Shown here in pieces: positions 53,252-64,000 of a stretch of 64,000 nt of DNA (positions are counted from its first letter, which is position 1; every line of letters starts with the position of its first letter). This DNA comes from Citrus sinensis (Eukaryota > Streptophyta > Magnoliopsida > Sapindales > Rutaceae). Location of the stretch: contig NC_068559.1 of assembly GCF_022201045.2 (NCBI RefSeq), forward strand, positions 26,357,501-26,421,500, written 5' to 3'. The position numbers and the translations under genes are program-made. The notes under the pieces are model-generated. The model worked only from the letters and a program-made list of their open reading frames with translations, was not told the origin of the DNA and made no database searches.

Positions 53252-56200
53252 CCTCTTTCTGTCACTGCCTGCTTTTTTTTTGCCCTTAATTCTATTGTTG
53301 GAATTGCAATTCCTCCATGGCAACAATTTTGAATAGGTGCTATTGTATTTCAATAATAGCATGCGCTCTTCTTTTGCTTTTGATATAAAAAGAATTGATC
53401 ATTCAAGAATGCTTCGCTGATATGGTCTTTTGTATTTCTTAACTAAATATGAATTACTTAGTGTAGGAGTCTGTTGAGCATAGAACCTATAGGTTGTTAA
53501 CTTATATTGAAGGCAGCAATGTAGGATAATTTCTGGTTGAATCTGGGATACTATTGTGCACTTGAGATGGCCATAATTCAAAGGTCTGAATCATGTTTTT
53601 TTGTGTTGATATATTAATTTGATGGATCGTGGTTGTATCTGGGGAGCCTTGTTTTCATCCCAGGAAGTATTCACATCATAATTTACTGCCACTCAAGCCA
53701 TGTTTAGGCATTTGCTCTTGGCTACTGTCATTTCCCCAAAGAGAGATACCCAGGTTATGTTGTTTGATCTCAGCTTTCCAGTACAGAGTTTTCATTGATG
53801 GCGAGGTCCAGATAGCATTAGCTATAAGACACCGGCTCTACACCTATGGCCTTATGAGACACATCAAGCTTCTTTCCTACCATTTAGTTCTTATGAAATG
53901 TTATTGGTTGGCGTTTGGCCATATCATTCCAACCAACAGATGCTAGATTTGTTTTCTGGGGCGGTGTCATCTTTTCTGTGCAAGTGAGCTTGCATAATAA
54001 ATGAATGTATGCCACTGAAAGTCGCTGCTGAGCTGGCTTCGAAACCTCAATTTTTTTGTTACCTGTAATCTATTATTATGAGGCTGAAAGTCTGAGAACG
54101 TGCAGGATGAGGATGTCTATGTATACACCAGACGCTACACACATGTTGCCAGTAAGTATACACGTACAGAGAGCTATTGCCACCATTAAGCTCGTTGTTG
54201 TGATTAGACCAACAAATTTTCAGCTCGCCAAGGGGAAGTTATTCAAAGGATTTCCTTTCTTTTCTTTAGACTTGTTAGAATCACCTCTGTTAATCGGTTT
54301 GTGCTGTGGAGAGCCTTATTTATCTGAACGGGTTTGTACAAGTTACTATAGAGAGCAGGGATCCATAAAGTCACTCATAAAAGTTGTCCAAGGTTGTTTA
54401 AAATTAATAAAGTAGTTGGTAGGTTACATCTGAGGAGTGCGTAATTTCTTCGGTTCTGGACCACCAAATTTTTCATTCATTTCTAATCTATCTTATATCT
54501 GCCCTACACAGGATGTACAAAATTTGAATGACGTCTCCCCGGCATTAGCAAGCTTCACTGTTTTGTCTTTGTTCTTAGATCCGAAAAAGAATAATATGTT
54601 TCATAAATGGGTGCACCTCAAGCTGGTGATTAGTGATCAATCAAAACGGACATCCGGGTTTATTATCCAGCTGTGAACTCAAGCCTTATGGCCCATGGCA
54701 TTGACATCACCTTTCTGCTGTGCGAGTTGTAATATTCATACAGACTGTCCAAGGCAATGAAAAAAAAAACAATCAGTTTCAGGACTTTCACCACAGTTGG
54801 CTGATCGTGCACTATCACTGATGCTGCTGCTGATCAATTACAATCACACTACACTCTCCAGTTATTGGAATTCTCCCCAAATCATCACAGACAAGAACGG
54901 ATCATCAGATTCTGAGTAATTATTGTTGGGGTATTAGTTCGCACGATTAAAACCCTCAATTACGTTAAGGTGTCAGCTCAACATTTTGCCACGTTTTGAT
55001 TCTGACAGGCCTTGTCAGCCATCAATCATCATACGTCGTGGTTGGTTGGCTGGCTGGCTTAATTAAGATTTTAATTCTTTTTTTTTTTAATACAATTAAG
55101 ATTTTAATTCTAAAAATGAAAGCTTTGCCATTTACTCTAACGGGCAGTGGCTAGAGCGGTAGAGCCTATAGTCAACACCACAACCCACTTCCGGTGCCGC
55201 CTGTAAACTCTCTTTTATAATTTGATCCAACTTCTAGTTTTCTAAGCTGTCGCTTGCGTCTCAAGTAAATATTTTACAACAAAATATGACGGGCCTTCTA
55301 TGTATGTTGACTCAAACTCATTCTCTAATCTCTCTTGCCATTTACTTGCATTTTGGGATTATTTTTTTTTCTTTATTTCTACTCGTTTCGAATCCATGAA
55401 TCCTAAATGCACATGGCCTGTTTGTGGAAAACAAAATGCTGAGTTGAGTTAATCAATTATCTTACGGAGCAGGGGTTGCTAAGAATTTCAGATCCAATAT
55501 GCTCACCGGTAATTGCTGCTGAACATAAGCTGCGTGCTAATGCCTCATTTATTATCATAGGAGCAATAAAGATTGTTAGCGTGAACTTCAAGAGAAAAGA
55601 TTGTGAGCAAAATCATGATCATATATTCATATACATATGTAGAGTCGTACAGATGCAATTGCAGACAAAGCTCATGTGGGAACACAATACTAGAAATAGG
55701 ACAATTTCTTAATCATGTCTCCACTCTTGAGTAATATTAATTGCCAACAGTCTTTGCCTCCAAGTAAACTAAAGGCAGTGTCTATATTATTTCCTCCATC
55801 AATAAGACATAATTATGTGAATAAGCTAGCTGTAAATTAAAACAATTTTAGGTTTGACTTCTACAGGAAAGTTTCTTTATTCACTGATCTCTATAATTCT
55901 TTTTATTCATTACAAACTTCTGCAAAAATTTACCTGAAATTACAAGTCATCATTAAGCGTCCCCCAAAATACTCACAAAGCAAAAGAGAAGTGATATGGC
56001 AGGGGGGCTGGGGACCCCATGCCATTTATAAAGAGCAGGTGTGTGCAGGATTAGCGCATTTATTATAATCATAGTGGTTATTGGTTAGATTTTAGCCATT
56101 TTCATTGAGTGGTCCCGGCGCTTCGATGAATGCCCCCAAAATGAAAATATTTCTAATGAAAAAAAAAAAAGAGAGCGATTGAAATAAATCAATAATCACA

Positions 56201-56445
56201 AACCATAAACATATATATTCACTATTCCTTCCTTTGCCAAATTTACACCACATAACCTAAAATTGGTATAATTAATTAATGGATCACTTTCAAGTTTCAC
56301 CTGTTAGTTAAGCAAAATAATTATAAGAATAAACCCAAACGATCTCGAGAAGAAACCCAAATCACCCAACAAGTGAAAAAAAATGAATTTATATTAATAA
56401 AAAGAAAATGACCTCCCCACCCATATACTTTTTTTGCCTTTGCCT
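53252..56445. other. Convergent intergenic region between PPR and neprosin genes
   Basis: About 3.2 kb between two 3' ends. The left 1.5 kb is moderately GC-balanced and may be 3' UTR or a decayed gene, but short frames at 53629-54676 match nothing I know. A direct repeat AATTAAGATTTTAATTCT occurs twice at about 55060-55112. A tRNA A-box-like stretch near 55146-55170 has no convincing partner. Confidence 0.5.
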
Positions 56446-59400
56446 TCAGGGACACCTTGGATTTTTCCCAGGGCCCCCATAGTAAAAATAATTGCCCCAT
56501 ACTCTGTTAATACCTCCTTGAATGTCGTAGCAGTTGGGGTGATCAGCTAAGACTCTTAAGTTCGATAATGGGATTAAGTTATTATCCCAATCAACAACTT
56601 GTAAATTTCTGAAATATGATGCTTTCCCAAATCCTTCGCCGGCAAAATGGCCGCTGCCCATTTGTGTTGATGTGTGGAAACCACTTGGCCTCGAGTTCAC
56701 AATTTCTCCACCAAATTGCACCATGCTTGCATGGTCTGTAAGGTGCGTGAACAAGAATGATGGCCAATACCCGACTAGTACCCCGGATCCGAATTCAAGC
56801 CACCAATTTCCGTGCTTTGGATCCTGAAATTTTTTTTGGAATTAAAAATAGTTTAATTAATGATTATTTAACTTGCATGTCGTCTATATAGAGGAAGCTT
56901 GAGGAGAATTTATCGAATAATGAAAAGTAAAAATAAAAAGAGTGGAGGGGTCAGTACTCAAAGCTCTTTTACTTAGAAAAGAAGAGAATCTTGTAAAGTA
57001 GAAAAGCAATAATGAAATTACTGGTATTATTTTTGAAGCTATCAGTGCACGCGAGAGCAATATACAACCCCTGTAGTGCTAGTGCAATTTTACAGCCATG
57101 CACTATTATCAAATAAGAAAAATTGAAATTAAAAATAAAAAAATAAATAAAGTCATGGGTTGTTGACAAAATAATTATGTCTAAATCTTATGCCATTAAC
57201 TTGGGTCTCGACTCGCTACTCTCTAGCAGATTATTTATTTTATTATCTACTTTTGAGAAGGTCTAGTACTTAACCTATGCTTTATAAATTGGTGAGGCTC
57301 CAGCTCCATCATTGGCTGCATGGAGCCTTTCCCGTAAAATCTTCCCAGGTTCAATAAAAGCAATTCAGATCGGACGGCTCAGATTCGTCTGTCACATTTG
57401 TGTTTCATATCTACTCAAATCAAATTCTGGATCTGGCAGTCTTATTTTGTCTCTATTTGTGACCAAGACCATCAACTGATGATTCAACGCAGGCTCAGGC
57501 TTTATATTCAAGAAAAATAATTAAAAGGAACATGATCAAATTTCAAATCGATTACCTTCCAAATCAGCAAACTGATATCGAATTGGCCACCATTGTATGA
57601 TGATGTCGGTGAGATTGCAGCTCCAATTGCGATTCTATTGTTAGTTTGAACAAAGCCGGAGCATAGCAAATTGTAGCACCCAGTTGCTTGGTATGCATCA
57701 GTCTATAAATTAATATTACTGTCAGTTTTTTTTTTTTTTTTAAATCATTTACAAGTGAATAAGCCAAATTATGTATACAAGATAAGTCAAATTTTGTATT
57801 GATTGTACTCACAGTCCAGTAAGTGAAGAACCTGGGGTAGTTGTCCCCATACAGCTCTGGGCTTACCTGCAAAAATATAAATGATTTAGCAACCAACCAT
57901 GGGCAAGAAAATTCAACAACAGTATATACATAAATTCAAATAAATTATGAAAATGAGAGGTAGTTGCACTGTCGTAGCAGCTGCTTTAAATGTTAAGAAC
58001 AAAACAAATATTTGACAATTTGATGCAGTAAATATTGGAAAACATGGTTGGCTCATTTTCGGGAAAATTTAATAGAATTAGGAGGAGGTTGGACATGCCT
58101 GCCAGCCAGCTTCAATGGTGTTAAGATCATCCCCAAATGAACCAGATATGACCCACATTTGTGATAAGCTGAATTCATACTGATTAACCACTCTTGGTGC
58201 CCACACATTTATGCTTGCTTTCGCTCCGTAGTATTGATCTCCAGTCACATACCCAACTGCATGCTGTAAATTAACCAAATTTCAAAATTTAAAATTGTGT
58301 CCAAGATGAACATTAAATTAACAGACAAGTTTTTAATATCAATGTGATTTCTTGTTGAACAGTGAAGGAATGGTTGTTAGCCAAGGGAAATGAAAGATAT
58401 AAAAAATAAATCATGACTATTGATTTAGTGTTCAGTGCAAAATTAACTTAGCACTGAATCCCCCAATTTCACATTGTAACAAGAAAGTTTCTAAGAAAGA
58501 AGAGAAAGATGGCAAACAGTCATTATACAGAACTGCAGGGGACTCATTAATGAAAAAATTCTTTTGCACTGAAATAAGTGAATTACTGTAATTACTAAAA
58601 CCAAGAAGCTGCTTGTGTTTAATGATTGAAATAAAAGAGGATCAAGCTGCTAGAATTACTTATTTTGCTCAGTAGGAAAGTATCAGCAACACATAAAATT
58701 TATTAATTCTTTTTCTTTTCATCTCAGGAACTCATTATTGATGAAAACTAGACATTGCAGCATTTATTATTCACTGGAACAGCAATCTCTAGTCCATTTT
58801 GATGAAATTTCACCTTAAACTCGTTAGGAAAAAAGATTAGAAAATAACAAAAACATAAAAAAGTAGCAAATACGTATTTTTGTTAAACCTGTAAAAAGTA
58901 AAAAAAAAAAAAAAAAAAACTCTTTTGTTAATTCTTTTGGGGATTTAAAAATTAACATAATGGTCCTATTCAAAAAGAGACCTAAAGCAGTAGGCAATCA
59001 ACAACAACAAGCCTGATGTGCCATTTTCTTTGACCACTTTCTTTAGAGTTGTTTGTTTATTTGAATATGGAGGCAAGGCTCCTGGGGGAAGAAAATGATA
59101 TTACAGTACAAATTTCTTTATTTATTTATTTTTCAAAGAAAAAACTCTGACGCACTAATTACCTCATGGCCATTGCTGTTTGTGTCTCTTCTTACACGTC
59201 TTATTTTTTTTCTTCCAAATTTTCCGACAGAAGTAGCTCTTAACACGTCTTGTTCAGTTGTTCTTCTGATTGGAATTGTTCCTTCTGGACATGATTCACC
59301 AGAGAAGCTCCACAACTGAAATTCTTCAGTGATCATGCCACTCGGCTTGTGCCCATTTGGTCTTGCCGGTGGATCCTGAAAGTTTCAGAAATGTTTAGAG

Positions 59401-59869
59401 GTTTAATGATCATTAATTCACTTGTTAAAGAAAATATATAATTACCAATGGTCTCTGTCCTTTCAACTTAGGATGATCAAAAGCAGGCTGTAGATGAGTT
59501 TCTACACAATCTATAATATCACCATCAGGACTCTGCAGCAATAAACAAGAAAATATTAGACAACGCATTTGAAGTCCAAGAAAACGGAGCAAAAACAGGG
59601 GAAATAAAAGTGAAATTCTTTTAATAGAGAGAGAGTGGAATTGCCTGAATGGTCTTCACAGCAGGCTTGTTGATTTTGTTGAGATGAGCTCTAATAAACT
59701 TCAACTTGTGCAACTCTTCCTCTGGGCGAAGAGTTGTTTGATTGGTTGCATTTAGATTTTTGCCGGTATCCGAAGAATGAACAAGACAAATCGAAGAAGA
59801 AAGTACAAGAAGATAGGACACAAAAATGGGAATGATTGGGGAGATCTTACAGCAACTAGAAGAAGTCAT
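56446..59869 (-). CDS. Neprosin-domain (DUF239) secreted protein, putative glutamic peptidase
   Basis: Seven exons on the minus strand: 59645-59869, 59446-59532, 59163-59375, 58099-58263, 57813-57866, 57556-57702, 56446-56823; 1269 nt, 422 aa, all junctions in phase 0. A signal peptide occupies about residues 1-33 (core IIPIFVSYLLVLSSSICLV). An activation-peptide-like region follows (KTIQSPDGDIIDCVETHLQP, GQRPLDPPARPNGH), then the neprosin domain from about 175. The two glutamates expected to form the neprosin active site are present: Glu about 205 in NQYEFSLSQMW and Glu about 307 in NWWLEFGSG. Cys residues near CYNLLCSGF and the terminal NPRCP suggest disulfides. Introns 1 and 4 start with GC instead of GT. 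Start: ATG at 59869 directly precedes the signal peptide; an in-frame ATG at 60043 would bury it. Confidence 0.93.
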
Positions 59870-61372
59870 ATTTGAGAAACTTCCTTGAGTAGTTGTTTGT
59901 TTTTGGAAACCTGTTTGTGTTTCTGTACATTTGTGCTGCTGTTGTTGTCTGCTTCTGCTGTGATCAAAACGATACCATTTATGCCTAGTTTTGGCACATA
60001 GAAACGCAACTCCCACCAAATCCATCCAACAGGAAATGATCATTTTAAGGCACTCCAATTCTTAGTATTCACTCTCTCATCACCATTTCCCGAAGCTCTC
60101 TTCAACTTCTTCTTCTTCTTCTAAAATACGTCGGTTTTATGTTCTGACACCTTGGAGCTTCTAAGACCTAAATAAATAAATAGAAAAACTCACAAATGGG
60201 TTTTATTTTCTTAAAGTTATAAACATGTGGGTGTGGTGATTAAATACTAGGGTAGTGATGAAATCATGCCTGATATTTTTAAAATTTATGAAAGGGAGAG
60301 AATTTGTGAGAGAGAGAGAGAGAGGAGAGAGAGAGAGGTGAGAGGTTGTGTTTCCGGTCTCCGATACAAGGACTGAAACTTTAGCTTTTGTGTTAATTTT
60401 AAGAGGGCAAAATGTCGCTCATTTCTGTTATTCTTTACTTTGGTTCTGCGGACAGATAGGAATTACACTTGATTCTGGCCTGGGTTACCGAAGTTCTTTG
60501 CTTTGGGTTACTTCTCTTTCTCACTTCCCTAGATGTTCTTTGTGTCAGCTGCTCTAATTTTTATACTTGAGTAATCTCCCGTTTTAATTACTTCCATAAT
60601 TTAACCAAATAAAAGCTAACCCACTTTGGGTTTTCCTTAATTTGTTTGCATACTCAATCTGGGTTTTGGATAATTTGACCAAAAAGAGATTTCGTGGCTT
60701 ATCGCCGAGCCTACAGTAGTTTAGGTTGCACATTGGTTCATTGTTGTTTCATTCCGTGGGTCACCACTAAGATTGTCAAATATGAATAAGAAGAAGTCAG
60801 TAATATCCATGGTCTTAAATTTTGACTTAATAGAGTTTCTTCCAAGTGTTACATCCTTATTGAGCTGTCGTTTTCTATATATGCGAGTGGTGACCCATTT
60901 TTTTAATTCATTTTAATTAATTATTTTTATCTTTTTGTGTTGAGCCTGCTGTATGTGCTGGCACGCGCACTTGGTTATGTGCACTCATTGCATGCCTAAT
61001 GCGAAAACTCTATGCATGCATGCTTATGGGCTTAACATTACATTTACGAGCTGTCGTCGATCGTCTATGTTTATTTGGGGGCTCAATCTGATTTGTTGGC
61101 CAAAAGGATAAAAAAAAAGAATAATCTGTCACCAATTATATATTCTTTTCACTTTTCCTTTGCATGGTGCGTTAAAAGAATATCAACCACCCTAGCTCTC
61201 TTATTTTCAATATTTTATCAAGTAAAATGTATCATCCCTCATAAAATTTTTAGCTTTTCACCACGTCTAGCTAGCTATGCATGGGGCAACTGGGGCAACC
61301 TTTTCTTCACTATTGTAACTAAGATCTCTTTTAGGGCACCGGCAATGATGCCCGCCACTTCCCTAGCAGTGC

Positions 61373-61409
<37 letters not shown>

Positions 61410-64000
61410 TGATCACGATTTTAAAATTATTGAAAAGTTTAGAAAAATTTTAAAATCATGAAGTTTAAGAAACTTAAAATTTAAAGTACTTAAATAGTAT
61501 AATTTATTCGTTTTTCCAAACTTTTCTGCAGTTTAAATTCCGTGTTATGAAAACTTTACCGCACCCACCTCTCCAGCAAAGAAAATTAAATAGAAAACAT
61601 TTAGAAATAATATTATTGGCCCGCCGGCTAGTGTCACTCTCATTACACAACCAATTGGCTAATATAATTGAGATCATATCTCAGTGCAACAACGCTTTTC
61701 CCTTTGCTTCTCTTCAAGACCACCATATAGCTGCATATCTAGTATTTATGACAAATTACTATGTTCAATCATAAACAAGTAAATTTTGGCTTGTTTTCTT
61801 GCTGATAATTTTGGTGGCATGTTCCGTTTTACTAATTAAACTAGCCGAGTGATGATAAGAATACAAAATTAAAGCCACATATTAGGCTGCTATTTAAATT
61901 GGATGGAGCCATCCTTGTCTTAGCTAGTTTACACACACAACAATGCCGTGCACGGTCCCAAGTGGCTGCTAATTAATTGTCTGATGCTTGGTGATTGATT
62001 AATTAAATGAAAATGAGCCCAAAGAATTAATCCCCATATTTATTTATGACGTTACCTTATGAGGTATCACGAAGTTAACCCTACGAACGGTTTCACAACT
62101 CTTGGCCTAGATCTGTATGTGGTGGGAGAGGTTGTACTAACTTACGTGAAAATTATTCAAAAGCTGATGGTTAATTTGAAAAGTTCTGCTGATTAAAAGC
62201 AATTAATTTTTGTACGTTTGATATTCTTTATGAAGTGGGACGGGGCACCATGCAGAAATTTTGTAAGAGAAGGCAATAAGATGGGAGGGAACTATTAGGG
62301 TAAATCAGTCATCAAGTGATGATCAGACAATGCGTGTGCAGTTGAGCACGCATGTGTCTCACTGTGTGTAATATTCAATGGAAGGCGCAATATTGTCTAT
62401 AATGAAGTGAAAACATTGTCTGTTGTTCATTTCAGTTTTAATATAATCTCAAATGAAACTTTAAAACAGTCCATCATTAATATATATAGAATTATTACAG
62501 TGTGGTTCTGGCCTTTCAGAATTTTTTTTTTTTTTTTGATAAGTGCATATGAAAATATGATTACCTCTTTTGAGGAGAGGCTGATGGTTGATGCTGTACG
62601 TCCGAAACCATGTGGTGTTATCTTTCATTATACATTCCAATGTTTCCCTTTTCGTCATCCTGATTCCTGAGCTGGGGAGAACAAAAAAAAAAAAAAAAGC
62701 TGAAATTGAGGCCATTAATGTATTCAAAGTGTTGGACCTAGATTCTGACGTCTACGCACCAGTCATCATTGCAGTTGTACAATCAGATGTGAGAGTAACA
62801 AGCCTACTTCTTTCACGCACTTGTATTCAGTATTTTAAAAATGAAAAAAAAAACTAAGTTTTACATTTAGATCAATTCAAACTTTAAATTAGTTTTGATT
62901 AACCAAAACCTAGAGTTTTAAGTTTGAATAAAATTTACACCTAGGTGTAATGATGGTGTCTCTAACTTGGAGCTATGAGATTTTCTTGAAGCTTCTGGAA
63001 AAAGAAAAGAATATTTAAGTATTCAGGAAAGGGCCACAGACACAGTTATTTGATGTAATGTTAATTGACCCTTCAGAGTGGCAGCCAAAGTTTTTCTTTT
63101 TTGACATTTCATTGGTGTTAGATTGCATTGACTCTAGATATTGAGTTGAACGAATGTATCAATTTAAAGTCACTCCACAGGATGATCCATCCATCATTTT
63201 ATTTCATTTTTCTAATTTAGTGAGATAAAATGTAAAGTCGTACTACCAATCGTGATGTAGGTGGAGCAAAATTTGATCAGAAAATGCCAGGGCAAAAGCT
63301 CAAAAGTTAGTGCTTGAACAGGTGTTTTTGTCGGCAGAGACGGCCCATTAGAAACATATTTTGATGAAAAGTCCATGTAGCCAAATGGGTCCTGCCCTAA
63401 CCCCAAATCTAAAAATTCGATGAGGTCCAAGTTGTCAAAAGTGCTTTTAGTGTAAGTGATTTTAGAAGCAGGTTGACGAAGACCTAAATGGCTTAGAGAC
63501 AACAGGACAAAGACCCATTTCTTCTTCTGGTACAGCTGATTACCCCACAAAAGACCAAAGGTGGGCTTTACAGGATTAATTTCCTAGAAGCTCGATAAAA
63601 GCTGAGACACAGATTGTGAAAGAGAATATAGTGAGCTGGTTGGGTTAATCTTATAACCACGCGCCAATAAGTATTTAGCAATTGCAATGATGTATTTGTT
63701 GTAATTCCTTGACTTAATGGAAAAGATAAACCGCTAGTTTTTCTTCTGAAATTCTGTTCAAAGCCTAAGCCATGGGGACACAAATAATCCGCAAACATTG
63801 ACTCCGTATCAAAAAATAAAGAGGGCGGTTGAGGTACGGGATAATCTTTTTACAAAATGCTTTGCTTGGTCGCAAAGAAGATATTGAAGGGTTAAAAATA
63901 ATAATAATAATAATAGATAAAATAAAACAAATTTTCCGAAATGAAATTCTGAATGTTAACCGAAGGAAGTTAATTATCTAGAATCAAAATATCATATATA
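59870..64000. other. Neprosin gene promoter and gene-poor right end
   Basis: The first about 450 bp are 5' UTR/promoter of the neprosin gene, with a GA-rich microsatellite at about 60309-60339. A (TA)n run lies at 61377-61403. A segment bounded by a T16-type run near 62522 and an A16-type run near 62682 is noted. An AAT-type microsatellite lies at 63897-63914. No protein or RNA gene is supported up to the window end. Confidence 0.5.
61377..61403. repeat. (AT)n microsatellite
   Basis: Perfect run of thirteen AT units in intergenic DNA. Confidence 0.95.

Noticed and set aside
53629-54676. Three frames of 79-119 aa downstream of the PPR gene
   Set aside because: No recognisable motif or splice pattern; probably 3' UTR or unconstrained sequence.
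55130-55230. A-box-like TGGCTAGAGCGG, possible tRNA or SINE
   Set aside because: No cloverleaf can be drawn and the B-box position holds only a poor match.
63212-63798. Minus-strand frames of 76-112 aa at the window end
   Set aside because: The DNA has short repeated AAGTGCTTTTAGTG/AAGTGATTTTAGAAGC-type motifs typical of MITE sequence rather than codon-like structure; no known domain.

Overview
This is a nuclear genome segment from a flowering plant, most likely a rosid eudicot. The evidence is spliced genes with GT-AG introns, AT-rich introns and intergenic DNA, and plastid transit peptides. Plant-only families are present: a TAA1-type auxin biosynthesis enzyme, a plastid PHT2;1 phosphate transporter, a PADRE/DUF4228 protein, a PPR protein and a neprosin/DUF239 protein. 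The style of the sequence suggests Citrus or a relative, but that is only an impression. No bacterial, viral or organellar block is present, and I found no CRISPR array, operon, rRNA gene or convincing tRNA gene.

I rebuilt eleven protein genes exon by exon. All reading frames close across the splice junctions. From left to right they are: RPL27A (-), a plastid-like TPR membrane protein (-), the ABC half-transporter ABCB26/TAP1 (+, 18 exons, 700 aa), a Pro/Gln-rich nuclear protein with an RS-like tail (+, 12 exons, 977 aa), the glycosyltransferase RAY1 (+, 6 exons), a PADRE protein (+), PHT2;1 (-), a TAA1-like tryptophan aminotransferase (-), an alpha/beta hydrolase (-, 8 exons), a PPR protein (+) and a neprosin-domain protein (-, 7 exons with two GC-AG introns).

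The genes do not form one pathway. The set does match, by my recollection of Arabidopsis chromosome 1, At1g70550 to At1g70630 plus the duplicated segment around At1g23320 to At1g23340. The window therefore looks like an ancestral-type segment carrying genes since divided between two Arabidopsis copies.

The gaps hold most of the unusual structure. There is a complete 734-bp solo LTR with a 5-bp target duplication at 28945-29678. Small DNA-transposon derivatives lie at 4394-5283, 13952-14067, 21900-22056 and probably 46099-46902. A perfect 88-bp tandem duplication sits in a PHT2;1 intron, and a duplicated splice-acceptor/exon fragment sits inside ABCB26. The 6 kb from 45 to 51 kb and most of 60 to 64 kb are AT-rich and show no gene I can support. 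I did not find a convincing wholly new biological system. The strongest leads are the solo LTR, the internal ABCB26 duplication, the paired GC-AG introns and the uncharacterised 977-aa nuclear protein.
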